DNA from: Embiotoca jacksoni
Taxonomy: Eukaryota > Chordata > Actinopteri > Embiotocidae
Length of the DNA stretch: 64,000 nt
Direction: 5' to 3'
Assembly (NCBI GenBank): GCA_022577435.1
Contig: JAKOON010000114.1
Span: forward strand, 313,501 to 377,500
Shown: in pieces, positions 23,701 through 35,083 of the stretch
Position numbering within the stretch: position 1 is the first letter of the stretch
Layout: every line of letters begins with the position of its first letter
Position numbers and translations under genes: made by a program
The notes under the pieces: model-generated
Told to the model about the DNA's origin: nothing
The model's database searches: none
What the model saw: only the letters and a program-made list of their open reading frames with translations

Positions 23701-26064
23701 TGGGTGGGTGGTTGGTTGGTTGGTTGGGTGGTTGGGTGGTGGGTGGTTGGTTGGTTGGTTGGGTGGTTGGGTGGTTGGATGGTTGGTTGGGTGGTTGGTG
23801 GGTGGTTGGTGGGTGGTTGGTTGGGTGGTTGGTTGGTTGGTTGGTTGGTTGGGTGAGTGGTTGGGTGGTTGGTTGGTTGGTTGTTGGGTGGTTGGTGGGT
23901 GGTTGGTTGGTTGGTTGGTTGGTTGGGTGGGTGGTTGGGTGGTTGGTTGGTAGTTGGTTGGTTGGTGGTTGGTTGGGTGGTTGGTAGTTGGTGGGTGGTT
24001 GGGTGGTTGGGTGAGTGGTTGGGTGGTTGGTTGTTGGGTGGTTGGTGGGTGGTTGGTTGGTTGGTTGGGTGGTTGGTGGGTGGTTGGTTGGGTGGGTGGT
24101 TGGATGGTTGGTTGGGTGGTTGGTTGGTTGGTTGGTTGGTTGGGTGGGTGAGTGGTTGGGTGGTTGGTTGGTTGGTTGGTTGGTTGGTTGGTTGTTGGGT
24201 GGTTGGTGGGTGGTTGGTTGGTTGGTTGGTTGGTTGGATGAGTGGTTGGGTGGTTGGTTGGTTGGGTGGTTGGTTGGTTGGTTGGTTGGGTGAGTGGTTG
24301 GGTGGTTGGTTGGTTGGTTGGTTGTTGGGTGGTTGGTGGGTGGGTGGTTGGTTGGTTGGTTGGGTGGTTGGTGGGTGGTTGGTTGGGTGGGTGGTTGGAT
24401 GGTTGGTTGGTTGGTTGGTTGGATGAGTGGTTGGGTGGTTGGTTGGTTGGGTGGTTGGTTGGTTGGTTGGGTGGGTGGTTGGTTGGTTGGTTGGTTGTTG
24501 GGTGGTTGGTGGGTGGTTGGTTGGTTGGGTGGTTGGTTGGTTGGTTGGTTGGGTGAGTGGTTGGTTGGTTGGTTGTTGGTTGGTTGTTGGGTGGTTGGTG
24601 GGTGGTTGGTTGGGTGGTTGGTGGGTGGTTGGTTGGGTGGGTGGGTGGCTGGATGGTTGGTTGGTTGGTTGGTGGGTGGGTGGGTGGGTGGTTGGTTGGG
24701 TGGTTGGTTGGTTGGTTGGTGGTTGGTTGGGTGGGTGGTTGGTTGGTTGGTTGGTTGGGTGGTTGGTTGGGTGGGTGGTTGGTTGGTTGGGTGGGTGGTT
24801 GGTTAGTTGGTTGTTGATTGGTTGGGTGGGTGGGTGGTTGGTTGGTTGGGTGAGTGGGTGGGTGGGTGGGTGGGTGGTTGGTTGGTTGGTTGGTTGGTTG
24901 GTTGGTTGGGTGGGTGGTTGGTTGGTGGGTGGTTGGTTGGGTGGTTGGTTGGTAGTTGGTTGGTTGGTGGTTGGTTGGGTGGTTGGTTGGTAGTTGGTTG
25001 GTTGGTGGTTGGTTGGGTGGTTGGTTGGTTGGTTGGTGGGTGGTTGGGTGGGTGGTTGGTTGGTTGGTTGGTTGGGTGAGTGGTTGGGTGGGTGGGTGGT
25101 TGGTTGGTTGGGTGAGTGGGTGGGTGGGTGGTTGGTTGGTTGGTTGGTTGGTTGGGTGGGTGGTTGGTTGGTGGGTGGTTGGTTGGGTGGTTGGTTGGTA
25201 GTTGGTTGGTTGGTGGTTGGTTGGGTGGTTGGTTGGTTGGTTGGTGGGTGGTTGGGTGGGTGGTTGGTTGGTTGGTTGGGTGAGTGGTTGGGTGGTTGGT
25301 TGGTTGGGTGGTGGGTTGGTTGGGTGGGTGGGTGGGTGGTTGGTTAGTTGGATTGGTCAGTTGCGTTGGGGTCAACATGTTGAGCATCACGCGATGTTTG
25401 TGGTTACCGTGTTTCTCTCCCGTCACGCTCTGAAGCATGTCTGACTCCGGCGTGTCACAGAGCTGCATGGTGATGGTTTCTATTTCCACATCCAGCTGAA
25501 AGACACAACACAACCATAGAAGTTTATCATTATTACATCATAAACCATGTGACCTGCACTGATTAACACCTCACCTCCGCAGTTACACTCTTCAGCTGTT
25601 GGTTTAACCTGCTCAGCTCCTCCTGCTGCTGCTCCTCCTGCTCCTCCTGCTCCTCCTGCTCCTCCTGCTCCTCTGCAGCTTCATCCTTGCCGTTGTTCCA
25701 ACACGCCGACAGACTCTGTGAAGAAGCAGACGGTAACTAAAGGCGTTGGATCGTCTCCAGGCTGTAGCCGGAGACGGGTCATCACACCGGCGTGATGCTG
25801 ACCTTGGGTCCAAACAGGATGGCGAGGACCAGGAGGTTGCAGCAGAGGACGAGGACGCTGCTCACGCAGAACTGGAGCGCAGGACGGTGGGACGTCAGCA
25901 GAGACGCTGCCGCCGCCGCCACGCTGAACACCGTCGCTGCCGCCACGCTGAACGCCGGGAGTTTACCGCCGACCGCCGACCGGACGCTCCACGCCAGGAA
26001 ACACACGAGACCCTGGAGACACAACGCTGCTGCTCAACCTGCTCACCGCAGGGGGGGGGGGGGT

Positions 26065-26104
<40 letters not shown>

Positions 26105-26145
26105 CGTGTGTGTGTATTGTGTGTGTATTGTGTGTATGTGTGTGT

Positions 26146-26199
<54 letters not shown>

Positions 26200-28449
26200 T
26201 ATTGTGTGTGTGTGTGTCCTCTGACCATCAGAGGAGTCTTGTATCCGAGGATGGAGGTAACCCACAGCTCCATGTTGGTGCTGCTGCAGTGTTCAGAGAA
26301 CGGCTGGACGATCACGTCCTCGTCTGCATCGTCCCTCTGAGACATTCAAAGACCGTTGGACATGTGAGCATTCTGCACACACGTGTTGTTGTTTGTTGTC
26401 TGACCTTCACTTTCTGTTTCATGCTGCGTTCAGGAACAGCAGTTTGACAACTGTTTCTAGTTTCCATAGAAACAGTGTGAGACTCCGCCCCTGACTATGC
26501 GGTAACCATAGAAACCTACAGCATCCCTCCACTGCAATGAACTCAAACTTCCGCCTGCTGTAATGTGCGTGCGTCCCCACACGAAAACCACATTTCCCAT
26601 CAGCCCCCTATGCTCTCAACCGCCCACGTTGTATTTTAAATTACCTCCGTGCGGTGCTGAAGCACCACCCGTCTGAGGGGGTCCAGGATCTGCCAGGAGG
26701 TCAGAACGAGCACATCCAGCAGGAGGAACCAGAGCAGGAGCCACCCGGCTCGCAGAGGGCGTGTCCGCTGTCGGGGGGGCGGAGACACACGGAGGACGTC
26801 AGTCGCAGCACAACTTAGAAAACACTTCGGTTCACTTCAGGAACTCTCTGGAAGTGAAGTCGGAGCGGACTGACCTGGATGCTGCAGAGAGAATACACCC
26901 TCAGGGTTCTGGTGAGCAGCCCGGCGAAGACCGCCGTGTGTCCCACCGAGAGCGTCCACAGACAGGCCTGCAGGACACAGTCGCTCAGTCACAACCAGCG
27001 CTTCGTGTCAGGACGCAGCTTCACAATGTGGAAAAGGAAAAGACCGAACGATGAAACAGTCGACGCGGACGGATTCACATCCAGAATCAGTTTTGTCAGA
27101 TTTACGGTCCAGCAGGCGAAGAGGCTCTTTTTTAACATTTCTATTAAATTCATGACTGAAATACATTCTGTGTCTTTACCTTTATGTTCGTCAACAGAAC
27201 GTCACTCGTTACGAACACGTCTGGACGGACAAACAGACTCCACAGATCGCCGGAGCGGTTTGGAGCAGGAAGTGACCATATTTGGACGAGCTGGGGGAGG
27301 AGCCAGCGGTGGATCTGACCGATCTGATCGGAAACCTGACGATACTACGTCCCGCCCACCGATAGCTGTAACCTGACTGCACCACAGGCCTGTCAATCAA
27401 ACCGACACGCCCCCAAAAACAGGTCTTCTTGAATCTTCTTTTCTAATGAATGAGGGATTATTTTCAGATGGACCTCCAGAAAACTAATAAGAAGGAGTGA
27501 CTTTAGCTAACAACACCGAGATAACTGATGGACACATTTTATTCACTTTGGATTTGATGAGAGAAGTTGAATGGGAGTCTATGGAGCCGGAGGCTTTTTG
27601 GAGCCGACCTCTAGTGGCACTCGCTGGTATTGCAGCTGAAGACACTTCTGGATCAGAACCATTTTACAGACCTGAAGCTACGAACTCTTTTATAAAAAGT
27701 CTGTGGGTCCAACCACTAATATTGTCTTCACTGTTTCATGGTGGGCGGAGCCTCAGACCCTCTACAAATACGGAGCAGAGCACACGAGGGAAAGGTGAAG
27801 TTAGCGTAATACTACTGTAACAGAAGATTAATTTACTGGACAGATGAAGGGAGGCTGACGGAGCTCCTTTTCTTGCACCTGCCCAGGTGAAGCGTACCTG
27901 TGTGAAACTGTCGGACTCACCGAGCAGAGGATCTCCAACGTGTCGCCGGGCAGCGAGGCTCCGTCCAGACCGGAGACCAGGACGGAGGACGAGGTCAGCA
28001 GGAGGCCCAGCAGGAGCAGCAGGTCCTGGGGTTCCCTGCTGGAGGCACACAGGCGGGTCAGACCTGGACCGGTACCTGAGGACCGGTACCTGTGCAGGTG
28101 GGATCAGGGAGCGGAGGCCATACCAGCGTTTGCGGTGGATGATGACGAGGCTGAGGACCACCAGAGTGATGAAGATGGTGACGGCGGCGGCTGAAGACAC
28201 AATGCCGTACAGACGGAGGCTGACCTGACGGCGCTGCACATGGACCGGACTCTGGTCTCTGGGCGGTCCTGGACCTGCAGGAACACACATTCACCTGAAC
28301 CTCATCCATCAACCTGAGACCGGATCAGCTGACACCCAGAAACAAGCTCCTCCTCCAGGTTCTGACCTTTGAACTTTAACAGCTGGTTCATCAATCGGAG
28401 CTGTAGGGTGGTGGTGCTGAACTCTCCCACCAACACACCACTGCTGCCT

Positions 28450-28506
<57 letters not shown>

Positions 28507-28626
28507 TGTACATGTGCTGGACTCTGAGGATGTTCAGTTTTACAGATTGAGGTTTTCTTCACCTTGAAACTGGATCAGATCGATGGACGACATCCTCTCG
28601 CCGTTTCTGAAGGAGACTGGACCCTG

Positions 28627-28683
<57 letters not shown>

Positions 28684-31600
28684 TGTAGATGTGTAGATGT
28701 TGTGTAGAAGTATAGATGTGTAGATGTTGTGTAGATGTGTAGATGTTGTGTAGATGTGTAGAAGTGTAGATGTTGTGTAGATGTGTAGATGTTGTGTAGA
28801 TGTTGTGCAGATGTGATGTTGTGTAGATGTGTAGAAGTGTAGATGTTGTGTAGAAGTGTAGATGTTGTGTAGATGTGTAGATGTTGTGTAGATGTTGTGT
28901 AGATGTGCAGATGTTGTGTAGATGTTGTGTAGATGTGATGTGTAGATGTGTAGAAGTGTAGATGTTGTGTAGATGTGTTGATGTGTAGATGTGTAGAAGT
29001 GTAGATGTTGTGTAGATGTGTAGATGTTGTGTAGATGTGTAGAAGTGTAGATGTTGTGTAGATATGTAGATGTGTAGATGTTGTGTAGATGTGTAGATGT
29101 GTAGATGTGTAGAAGTGTAGATGTTGTGTAGATGTGTAGATGTGTAGATGTGTAGAAGTGTAGATGTTGTGTAGATGTGTAGAAGTGTAGATGTTGTGTA
29201 GAAGTGTAGATGTTGTGTAGATGTGTAGATGTGTAGAAGTGTAGATGTTGTGTAGAAGTGTAGATGTTGTGTAGATGTTGTGTAGATGTGTAGATGTTGT
29301 GTAGAAGTGTAGATGTTGTGTAGATGTGTAGATGTTGTGTAGATGTGTAGATGTTGTGTAGATGTGATGTTGTGTAGATGTGTAGAAGTGTAGATGTTGT
29401 GTAGATGTGTAGATGTTGTGTAGATGTTGTGTAGATGTGTAGATATTGTGTAGAAGTGTAGATGTGTAGATGTTGTGTAGATGTGTAGATGTTGTGTAGA
29501 TGTGTAGTTGTTGTGTAGATGTTGTGTAGATGTTGTGTAGAAGTGTAGATGTTGTGTGGATGTGTAGATGTTGTGTAGAAGTGTAGATGTTGTGTAGATG
29601 TTGTGTAGATGTGTAGAAGTGTAGATGTTGTGTAGAAGTGTAGATGTTGTGTAGATGTTGTGTAGATGTTGTGTAGATGTGTAGATGTTGTGTAGAAGTG
29701 TAGATGTTGTGTAGATGTGTAGATGTTGTGTAGAAGTATAGATGTGTAGATATGTAGATGTTGTGTAGATGTGTAGATGTTGTGTAGATATGTAGATGTT
29801 GTGTAGAAGTGTAGATGTTGTGCAGATGTGTAGAAGTGTAGATGTTGTGTAGAAGTGTAGATGTTGTGTAGATGTTGTGTAGATGTGTAGATGTTGTGTA
29901 GAAGTGTAGATGTTGTGTAGATGTGTAGATGTTGTGTAGAAGTATAGATGTGTAGATATGTAGATGTTGTGTAGATGTGTAGATGTTGTGTAGATATGTA
30001 GATGTTGTGTAGAAGTGTAGATGTTGTGTAGATGTGTAGATGTTGTGTAGAAGTGTAGATGTTGTGTAGATGTGTAGATGTTGTGTAGATGTGTAGTTGT
30101 TGTGTAGATGTGTAGATGTTGTGTAGAAGCGTAGATGTTGTGTAGAAGCGTAGATGTTGTGTAGATGTGTAGAAGTGTAGATGTTGTGTAGATGTGTAGA
30201 TGTTGTGTAGATGTGTAGATGTTGTGTAGATGTGTAGAAGTGTAGATGTTGTGTAGATGTGTAGATGTTGTGTAGATGTGTAGATGTTGTGTAGATGTGT
30301 AGATGTTGTGTAGAAGTGTAGATGTTGTGTAGATGTGTAGATGTTGTGTAGAAGTGTAGATGTTGTGTAGATGTGTAGATGTTGTGTAGAAGCGTAGATG
30401 TTGTGTAGATGTGTAGATGTTGTGTAGATGTGTAGAAGTGTAGATGTTGTGTAGATGTGTAGATGTTGTGTAGATGTGTAGTTGTTGTGTAGATGTGTAG
30501 AAGTGTAGATGTGTAGATGTGTAGATGTTGTGTAGAAGCGTAGATGTTGTGTAGATGTGTAGATGTTGTGTAGAAGTGTAGATGTTGTGTAGATGTTGTG
30601 TAGAAGCGTAGATGTTGTGTAGATGTGTAGATGTTGTGTAGAAGCGTAGATGTTGTGTAGATGTGTAGATGTGTAGAAGCGTAGATGTTGTGTAGAAGCG
30701 TAGATGTTGTGTAGATGTGTAGATGTTGTGTAGATGTGTAGATGTTGTGTAGATGTGTAGATGTTGTGTAGAAGCGTAGATGTTGTGTAGATGTGTAGAT
30801 GTTGTGTAGAAGCGTAGATGTTGTGTAGAAGCGTAGATGTTGTGTAGATGTGTAGTTGTTGTGTAGATGTGTAGAAGTGTAGATGTGTAGATGTTGTGTA
30901 GAAGCGTAGATGTTGTGTAGATGTGTAGATGTTGTGTAGAAGTGTAGATGTTGTGTAGATGTTGTGTAGAAGCGTAGATGTTGTGTAGATGTGTAGATGT
31001 TGTGTAGAAGCGTAGATGTTGTGTAGATGTGTAGATGTTGTGTAGAAGTGTAGATGTTGTGTAGATGTGTAGATGTTGTGTAGAAGTATAGATGTGTAGA
31101 TATGTAGATGTTGTGTAGATGTGTAGATGTTGTGTAGATGTGTAGATGTTGTGTAGAAGTGTAGATGTTGTGTAGATGTGTAGATGTTGTGTAGATGTGT
31201 AGTTGTTGTGTAGATGTGTAGATGTTGTGTAGAAGCGTAGATGTTGTGTAGATGTGTAGATGTTGTGTAGAAGCGTAGATGTTGTGTAGAAGCGTAGATG
31301 TTGTGTAGATGTGTAGAAGTGTAGATGTTGTGTAGATGTGTAGAAGTGTAGATGTGTAGATGTGTAGATGTTGTGTAGAAGCGTAGATGTTGTGTAGATG
31401 TGTAGATGTTGTGTAGAAGTGTAGATGTTGTGTAGATGTTGTGTAGAAGCGTAGATGTTGTGTAGATGTGTAGATGTTGTGTAGAAGCGTAGATGTTGTG
31501 TAGATGTGTAGATGTGTAGAAGCGTAGATGTTGTGTAGAAGCGTAGATGTTGTGTAGATGTTGTGTAGATGTGTAGATGTTGTGTAGATGTGTAGATGTT

Positions 31601-34600
31601 GTGTAGAAGCGTAGATGTTGTGTAGATGTGTAGATGTTGTGTAGAAGCGTAGATGTTGTGTAGATGTGTAGATGTTGTGTAGAAGCGTAGATGTTGTGTA
31701 GAAGCGTAGATGTTGTGTAGATGTGTAGATGTTGTGTAGAAGCGTAGATGTTGTGTAGATGTGTAGATGTTGTGTAGAAGTGTAGATGTTGTGTAGATGT
31801 TGTGTAGAAGCGTAGATGTTGTGTAGATGTGTAGATGTTGTGTAGAAGCGTAGATGTTGTGTAGATGTGTAGATGTTGTGTAGAAGCGTAGATGTTGTGT
31901 AGAAGCGTAGATGTTGTGTAGATGTGTAGATGTTGTGTAGATGTGTAGATGTTGTGTAGAAGCGTAGATGTGTAGATGTGTAGATGTTGTGTAGAAGCGT
32001 AGATGTTGTGTAGAAGCGTAGATGTTGTGTAGATGTGTAGATGTTGTGTAGATGTGTAGATGTTGTGTAGAAGCGTAGATGTTGTGTAGATGTGTAGATG
32101 TTGTGTAGATGTGTAGATGTTGTGTAGAAGCGTAGATGTTGTGTAGATGTGTAGATGTTGTGTAGAAGCGTAGATGTTGTGTAGAAGCGTAGATGTTGTG
32201 TAGATGTGTAGATGTTGTGTAGAAGCGTAGATGTTGTGTAGAAGCGTAGATGTTGTGTAGATGTGTAGATGTTGTGTAGATGTGTAGATGTTGTGTAGAA
32301 GCGTAGATGTTGTGTAGATGTGTAGATGTTGTGTAGAAGCGTAGATGTTGTGTAGAAGCGTAGATGTTGTGTAGATGTGTAGATGTTGTGTAGATGTGTA
32401 GATGTTGTGTAGAAGCGTAGATGTTGTGTAGATGTGTAGATGTTGTGTAGAAGCGTAGATGTTGTGTAGAAGCGTAGATGTTGTGTAGAAGCGTAGATGT
32501 TGTGTAGATGTGTAGATGTTGTGTAGAAGCGTAGATGTTGTGTAGATGTGTAGATGTTGTGTAGAAGCGTAGATGTTGTGTAGAAGCGTAGATGTTGTGT
32601 AGATGTGTAGATGTTGTGTAGATGTGTAGTTGTGTATAGTGTGTGTGTCTCACGGTGACCCCGATGAACTGCGTCCCCCTGACGGCGTCCAACAGTCTCC
32701 TGTGGACGTCGTCCCCACTCAGCGAGCGGTTCCTCTGAGCGCTGAACTTCTCTCGGAGCTTCGCCGCCTCCATCGTGTGACTCAACGCTCGGCCGGCGAC
32801 CCAGACGGCGTCGTAGACGAAGGAGTGGAGGGCGCTGACCTCTGACCCCTCCCGGCCCAGCGCTCTGAGGTAGGCGTCCCGGTACTGCTGAGGGGTCTGC
32901 GGGACAAGACCACCGTTACGGGACCTGGTTTTATAAACCGGCCCGGACTCGGCGTGTTGCTGGTTCTGACCCGTCCAGAGACTCCCGGCGTGCCGGCGCC
33001 GCTCAGCTGTCTACTCTGCAGCCGGATGGACCCGTCCGCCGCCGCCAGCAGGACGTCGGCCCGGCAGGCCGACGGCTGCCGGCCCAGCCTCCATCCCGAT
33101 GCTCCTCCGCCGGTGACAATCCACTGGTACCGAGGTCCGAACAGGTTCAGTCTGTAGGCCTGGAACCGCCAAGGAAACAGCTGAGTCACCGTCTGCCGAG
33201 TCACCGAATCCTGATTAAATTCTAAAACTTCACATTTATGGGATGTAACTCGACACCTTTGCCTTCATTCAGTCTCCGCCCACCCCTTTTTCTCGAAAAG
33301 CTCCGCCCACAGGACAACAGGATTGGTTCCTTATGAAACTGTCTGAATGTGAGCTTCTCTTTACTGGAACAAACCCCACCGGTGTCCACATACTTTTGGC
33401 TGCCGTGTGTACTCACGCAGCAGAAAACCTCCGACAGCGAATCCTCCTCAAACTGTCCGATGATGATTCGAACGTCACGATCCTGCAAAACACGAGCGAA
33501 TGTTGGTTCCTGAAGTGAATCATTCAAACGTTCGTCCTCACGTGGACTTCCGCTCCCGTACGACACCGCCGTGGTCAGAAGTAAGCGGACGGGCGTCCCT
33601 CCGTACCTTCATGGTCCTCAGGCTGCTGCAGACGTCCTCAGAGAGCGTCTCCGAGGCGACGAGCTGGACGTCGGCCTTCAGCAGCTGGCGGATCAGATCC
33701 CTCTTCATCTGCAGGCAGAACACCATCACAGGACCGATATTCAGTCTACTGTCACAAAAGGCTAAAAACCAGAAGATGTTGAGACGGCGTGTCGTCTGTC
33801 CACCTCGGAGAGACGCGGTCCGTTCTGCGTCACCAGCCCGACTCGGCTCCACTTGTGGCCCTGCAGCAGCTTCACCGCGGCCCGGTTCAGGGCCCGGTCC
33901 GACGGCACCGTGCTGAACAGGTTCCCGTACCACCTCCTGTTGGACAGGCCCGGGGACGAGGCCGCGAAGGACACCTGGGACATCGGAGGACACGGAAGCA
34001 GGTGAGACCAACCGCTCAGAACATACCGCTTCATCCCCCGCAGTCCAGAACCGTACCTGCACCAGGCTGAGGGCCGGCAGGGAGCGGCCGATCAGCGCCG
34101 TCACGCCCGGACACACCCCTCCCAACACCAGCAGGTACCTTGGCCCCGCCCACATGGCGTCAAACAGGGCTTTGAGGGCTTCAGCGGGGTCGCACTGCAA
34201 AACACGACGAACACGTCCTCAAATATCAGCAGTGAAAGATCTGCATCAATACGACCGCCAACATCTTCAGTTTCACACGTCATAAAAGCACCTCCAAGTT
34301 TCCAATAAGTAGTGACGCTGTGTAAAATCAAAATAAAACAAATAGATCGGATGTGTTCCTGAGCCCACGCACTGATTTCCACCACAGAATCATTGTTGTT
34401 AATGAAGTGCTGCCTGAAAGACCTTTTTCTCTTGTGTACGTAACACTTCTTATTTCAACCAAAAACTTTAGCCGCCGTGTTCACTGTTGGAAAACCGGAC
34501 TAAGAAAGATTCAACGACCAGCTGGACACATTTTATTCACTTTGGATTTGATGAGAGAAGTTGAATGGGAGTCTATGGAGCCGGAGGCTTTTTGGAGCCG

Positions 34601-35083
34601 ACCTCTAGTGGCACTCGCTGGTATTGCAGCTGAAGACACTTCTGGATCAGAACCATTTTACAGACCTGAAACTACGAACTCTTTTAGAAACAGTCTGTGG
34701 TCCCATTCGGAGGTCCAGGTCTGACACCCACCCGGAGGTCCAGGTCTGACACCCACCCGGAGGTCCAGGTCTGACACCCACCCGGAGGTCCAGGTCTGAC
34801 ACCCACCCGGAGGTCCAGGTCTGACACCCACCTGGAGGTCCAGGGTCTGCAGCTGGATCTCGTAGTCCCCCAGCGGTGCTGCTTGTTCCTTCAGGTCCTG
34901 CAGGGCCAGTCTGACAGCGGCGGCCACGCCGGCCGTCTGGTTCTGCCTCCCCGACCCGGAGCTCACCGGCATCATCCACAGCACGGGCAGAGGGTGCCGA
35001 ACCAGAGCCGGCGCCGGCCCGACGGTCAGCCAGCAGACCAGCAGGACCCTGAAGACTCGGTGCAGCCGTCCACGCCGGTCCAT
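20706..35083 (-). CDS. gabbr2-like: GABA-B receptor subunit 2-like class C GPCR
   Basis: Nineteen exons (high to low): 35083-34832, 34194-34057, 33974-33804, 33708-33607, 33482-33417, 33159-32971, 32896-32654, 28623-28563, 28447-28367, 28274-28124, 28035-27921, 26967-26875, 26767-26645, 26336-26226, 26012-25803, 25715-25575, 25495-25408, 21125-21017, 20874-20706. They join without frame break into 870 residues (human GABBR2 is about 941). A signal peptide (1-26) precedes a Venus-flytrap domain (about 27-410, VLGGVCPGVTALI and DVRIIIGQF), seven helices (about 450-702) and a Glu/Gln-rich coiled coil (about 720-765, ETITMQLCDTPES). The C-terminus QRRLSVQLPILHHAYLP is a GABBR2 hallmark. There are no sushi domains and no Cys-rich domain, as in GABBR2. 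The ectodomain disulfide cysteines of the 7TM (ILCS, EHCSS) are kept. Exon 21125-21017 rests on DDINSPEH and phase only. Loops 1 and 2 look shortened. It could be a fish-specific paralogue. Confidence 0.88.
21164..25352. repeat. 4.2-kb GGTT/GGGT satellite in the GABA-B-like gene
   Basis: Built almost wholly of 4-bp TTGG, TGGG and rarer TGGA, TAGT and TGAG units, with repeated blocks of hundreds of bases (compare around 21470-21800 with 22940-23350). The plus strand has essentially no C. It occupies the intron between the exons at 25495-25408 and 21125-21017. Many spurious long plus-strand frames reading WLVGWLVGG arise because every phase is open. Confidence 0.98.
26059..26217. repeat. (TG)n microsatellite with TAT interruptions
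   Basis: About 160 bp of TG dinucleotides interrupted by TATTG and TATG, next to a poly-G run. It fills most of the short intron between the TM5 exons of the GABA-B-like gene. Confidence 0.95.
27250..27708 (+). mobile_element. Interspersed repeat of the unnamed family, copy 4
   Basis: Near full-length copy in the intron between the TM2 and TM3 exons of the GABA-B-like gene, opposite to its transcription. It contains CGGAGCGGTTTGGAGCAGG at one end, GGGAGGAGCCAGCGGTGG, then the frame TDGHILFTLDLMREVEWES, and ends near TATAAAAAGTCTGTGGG. It is nearly identical to the copies at 44889 and 60615, implying recent spread. Confidence 0.88.
28452..28502. repeat. (CA)n microsatellite
   Basis: About 25 CA dinucleotides directly abutting the acceptor of the exon at 28447-28367. 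On the transcribed strand this supplies a GT-rich stretch where a polypyrimidine tract would be expected. Confidence 0.95.
28629..28681. repeat. (CA)n microsatellite
   Basis: About 26 CA dinucleotides immediately upstream (in the gene sense) of exon 28623-28563, continuing into the large array that follows. Confidence 0.95.
28682..32637. repeat. 4-kb satellite of GTAGATGTTGT / GTAGATGT / GTAGAAGT(C) units in the GABA-B-like gene
   Basis: Mixed 8- and 11-bp modules (TAGATGTG, TAGATGTTGTG, TAGAAGTG, TAGAAGCG) in long higher-order blocks. The AGCG variant is absent or rare left of about 30130 and dominant right of about 30500, showing local homogenisation. The plus strand is nearly free of C. 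The minus strand is open through the array in one phase, giving a frame of about 1,400 codons that begins in the genuine exon 32896-32654. Confidence 0.98.
34521..34700 (+). mobile_element. Interspersed repeat of the unnamed family, copy 5 (fragment)
   Basis: Starts abruptly at GCTGGACACATTTTATTC and ends at AACAGTCTGTGG, retaining only the end that carries the MREVEWES frame. It lies in intron 1 of the GABA-B-like gene, directly beside the minisatellite at 34710. Confidence 0.85.
34710..34836. repeat. 25-bp minisatellite overlapping the exon 1 splice donor of the GABA-B-like gene
   Basis: About five copies of a unit reading GGAGGTCCAGGTCTGACACC on the plus strand plus CACCC. The last, slightly diverged unit includes the end of exon 1 and its donor (CTCCAG|GTGGGTG in the gene sense), so the array appears to be copied from the exon-intron boundary. 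Confidence 0.9.

Noticed and set aside
21164..25352. Plus-strand frames up to about 400 codons reading WLVGWLVGG, resembling a membrane protein
   Set aside because: Every phase of the TTGG/TGGG array is open, frames overlap each other, and the array is intronic to the minus-strand receptor gene.
24803..25513. A minus-strand protein joining LDVEIETITMQL to a Thr/Pro/Asn-rich tail
   Set aside because: Only 25495-25408 is a real coiled-coil exon; the tail is read-through into the intronic satellite.
27497..27820. A conserved small protein beginning MTLANNTEITDGHIL, repeated at several loci
   Set aside because: It is carried by an interspersed repeat in both orientations, with changing C-termini determined by flanking DNA.
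28559..32785. A single 1,408-codon minus-strand protein
   Set aside because: Only the first part is a genuine receptor exon; the rest is intronic satellite and the frame is wrong for the next exon. Kept as a finding about intron retention, not as a gene.
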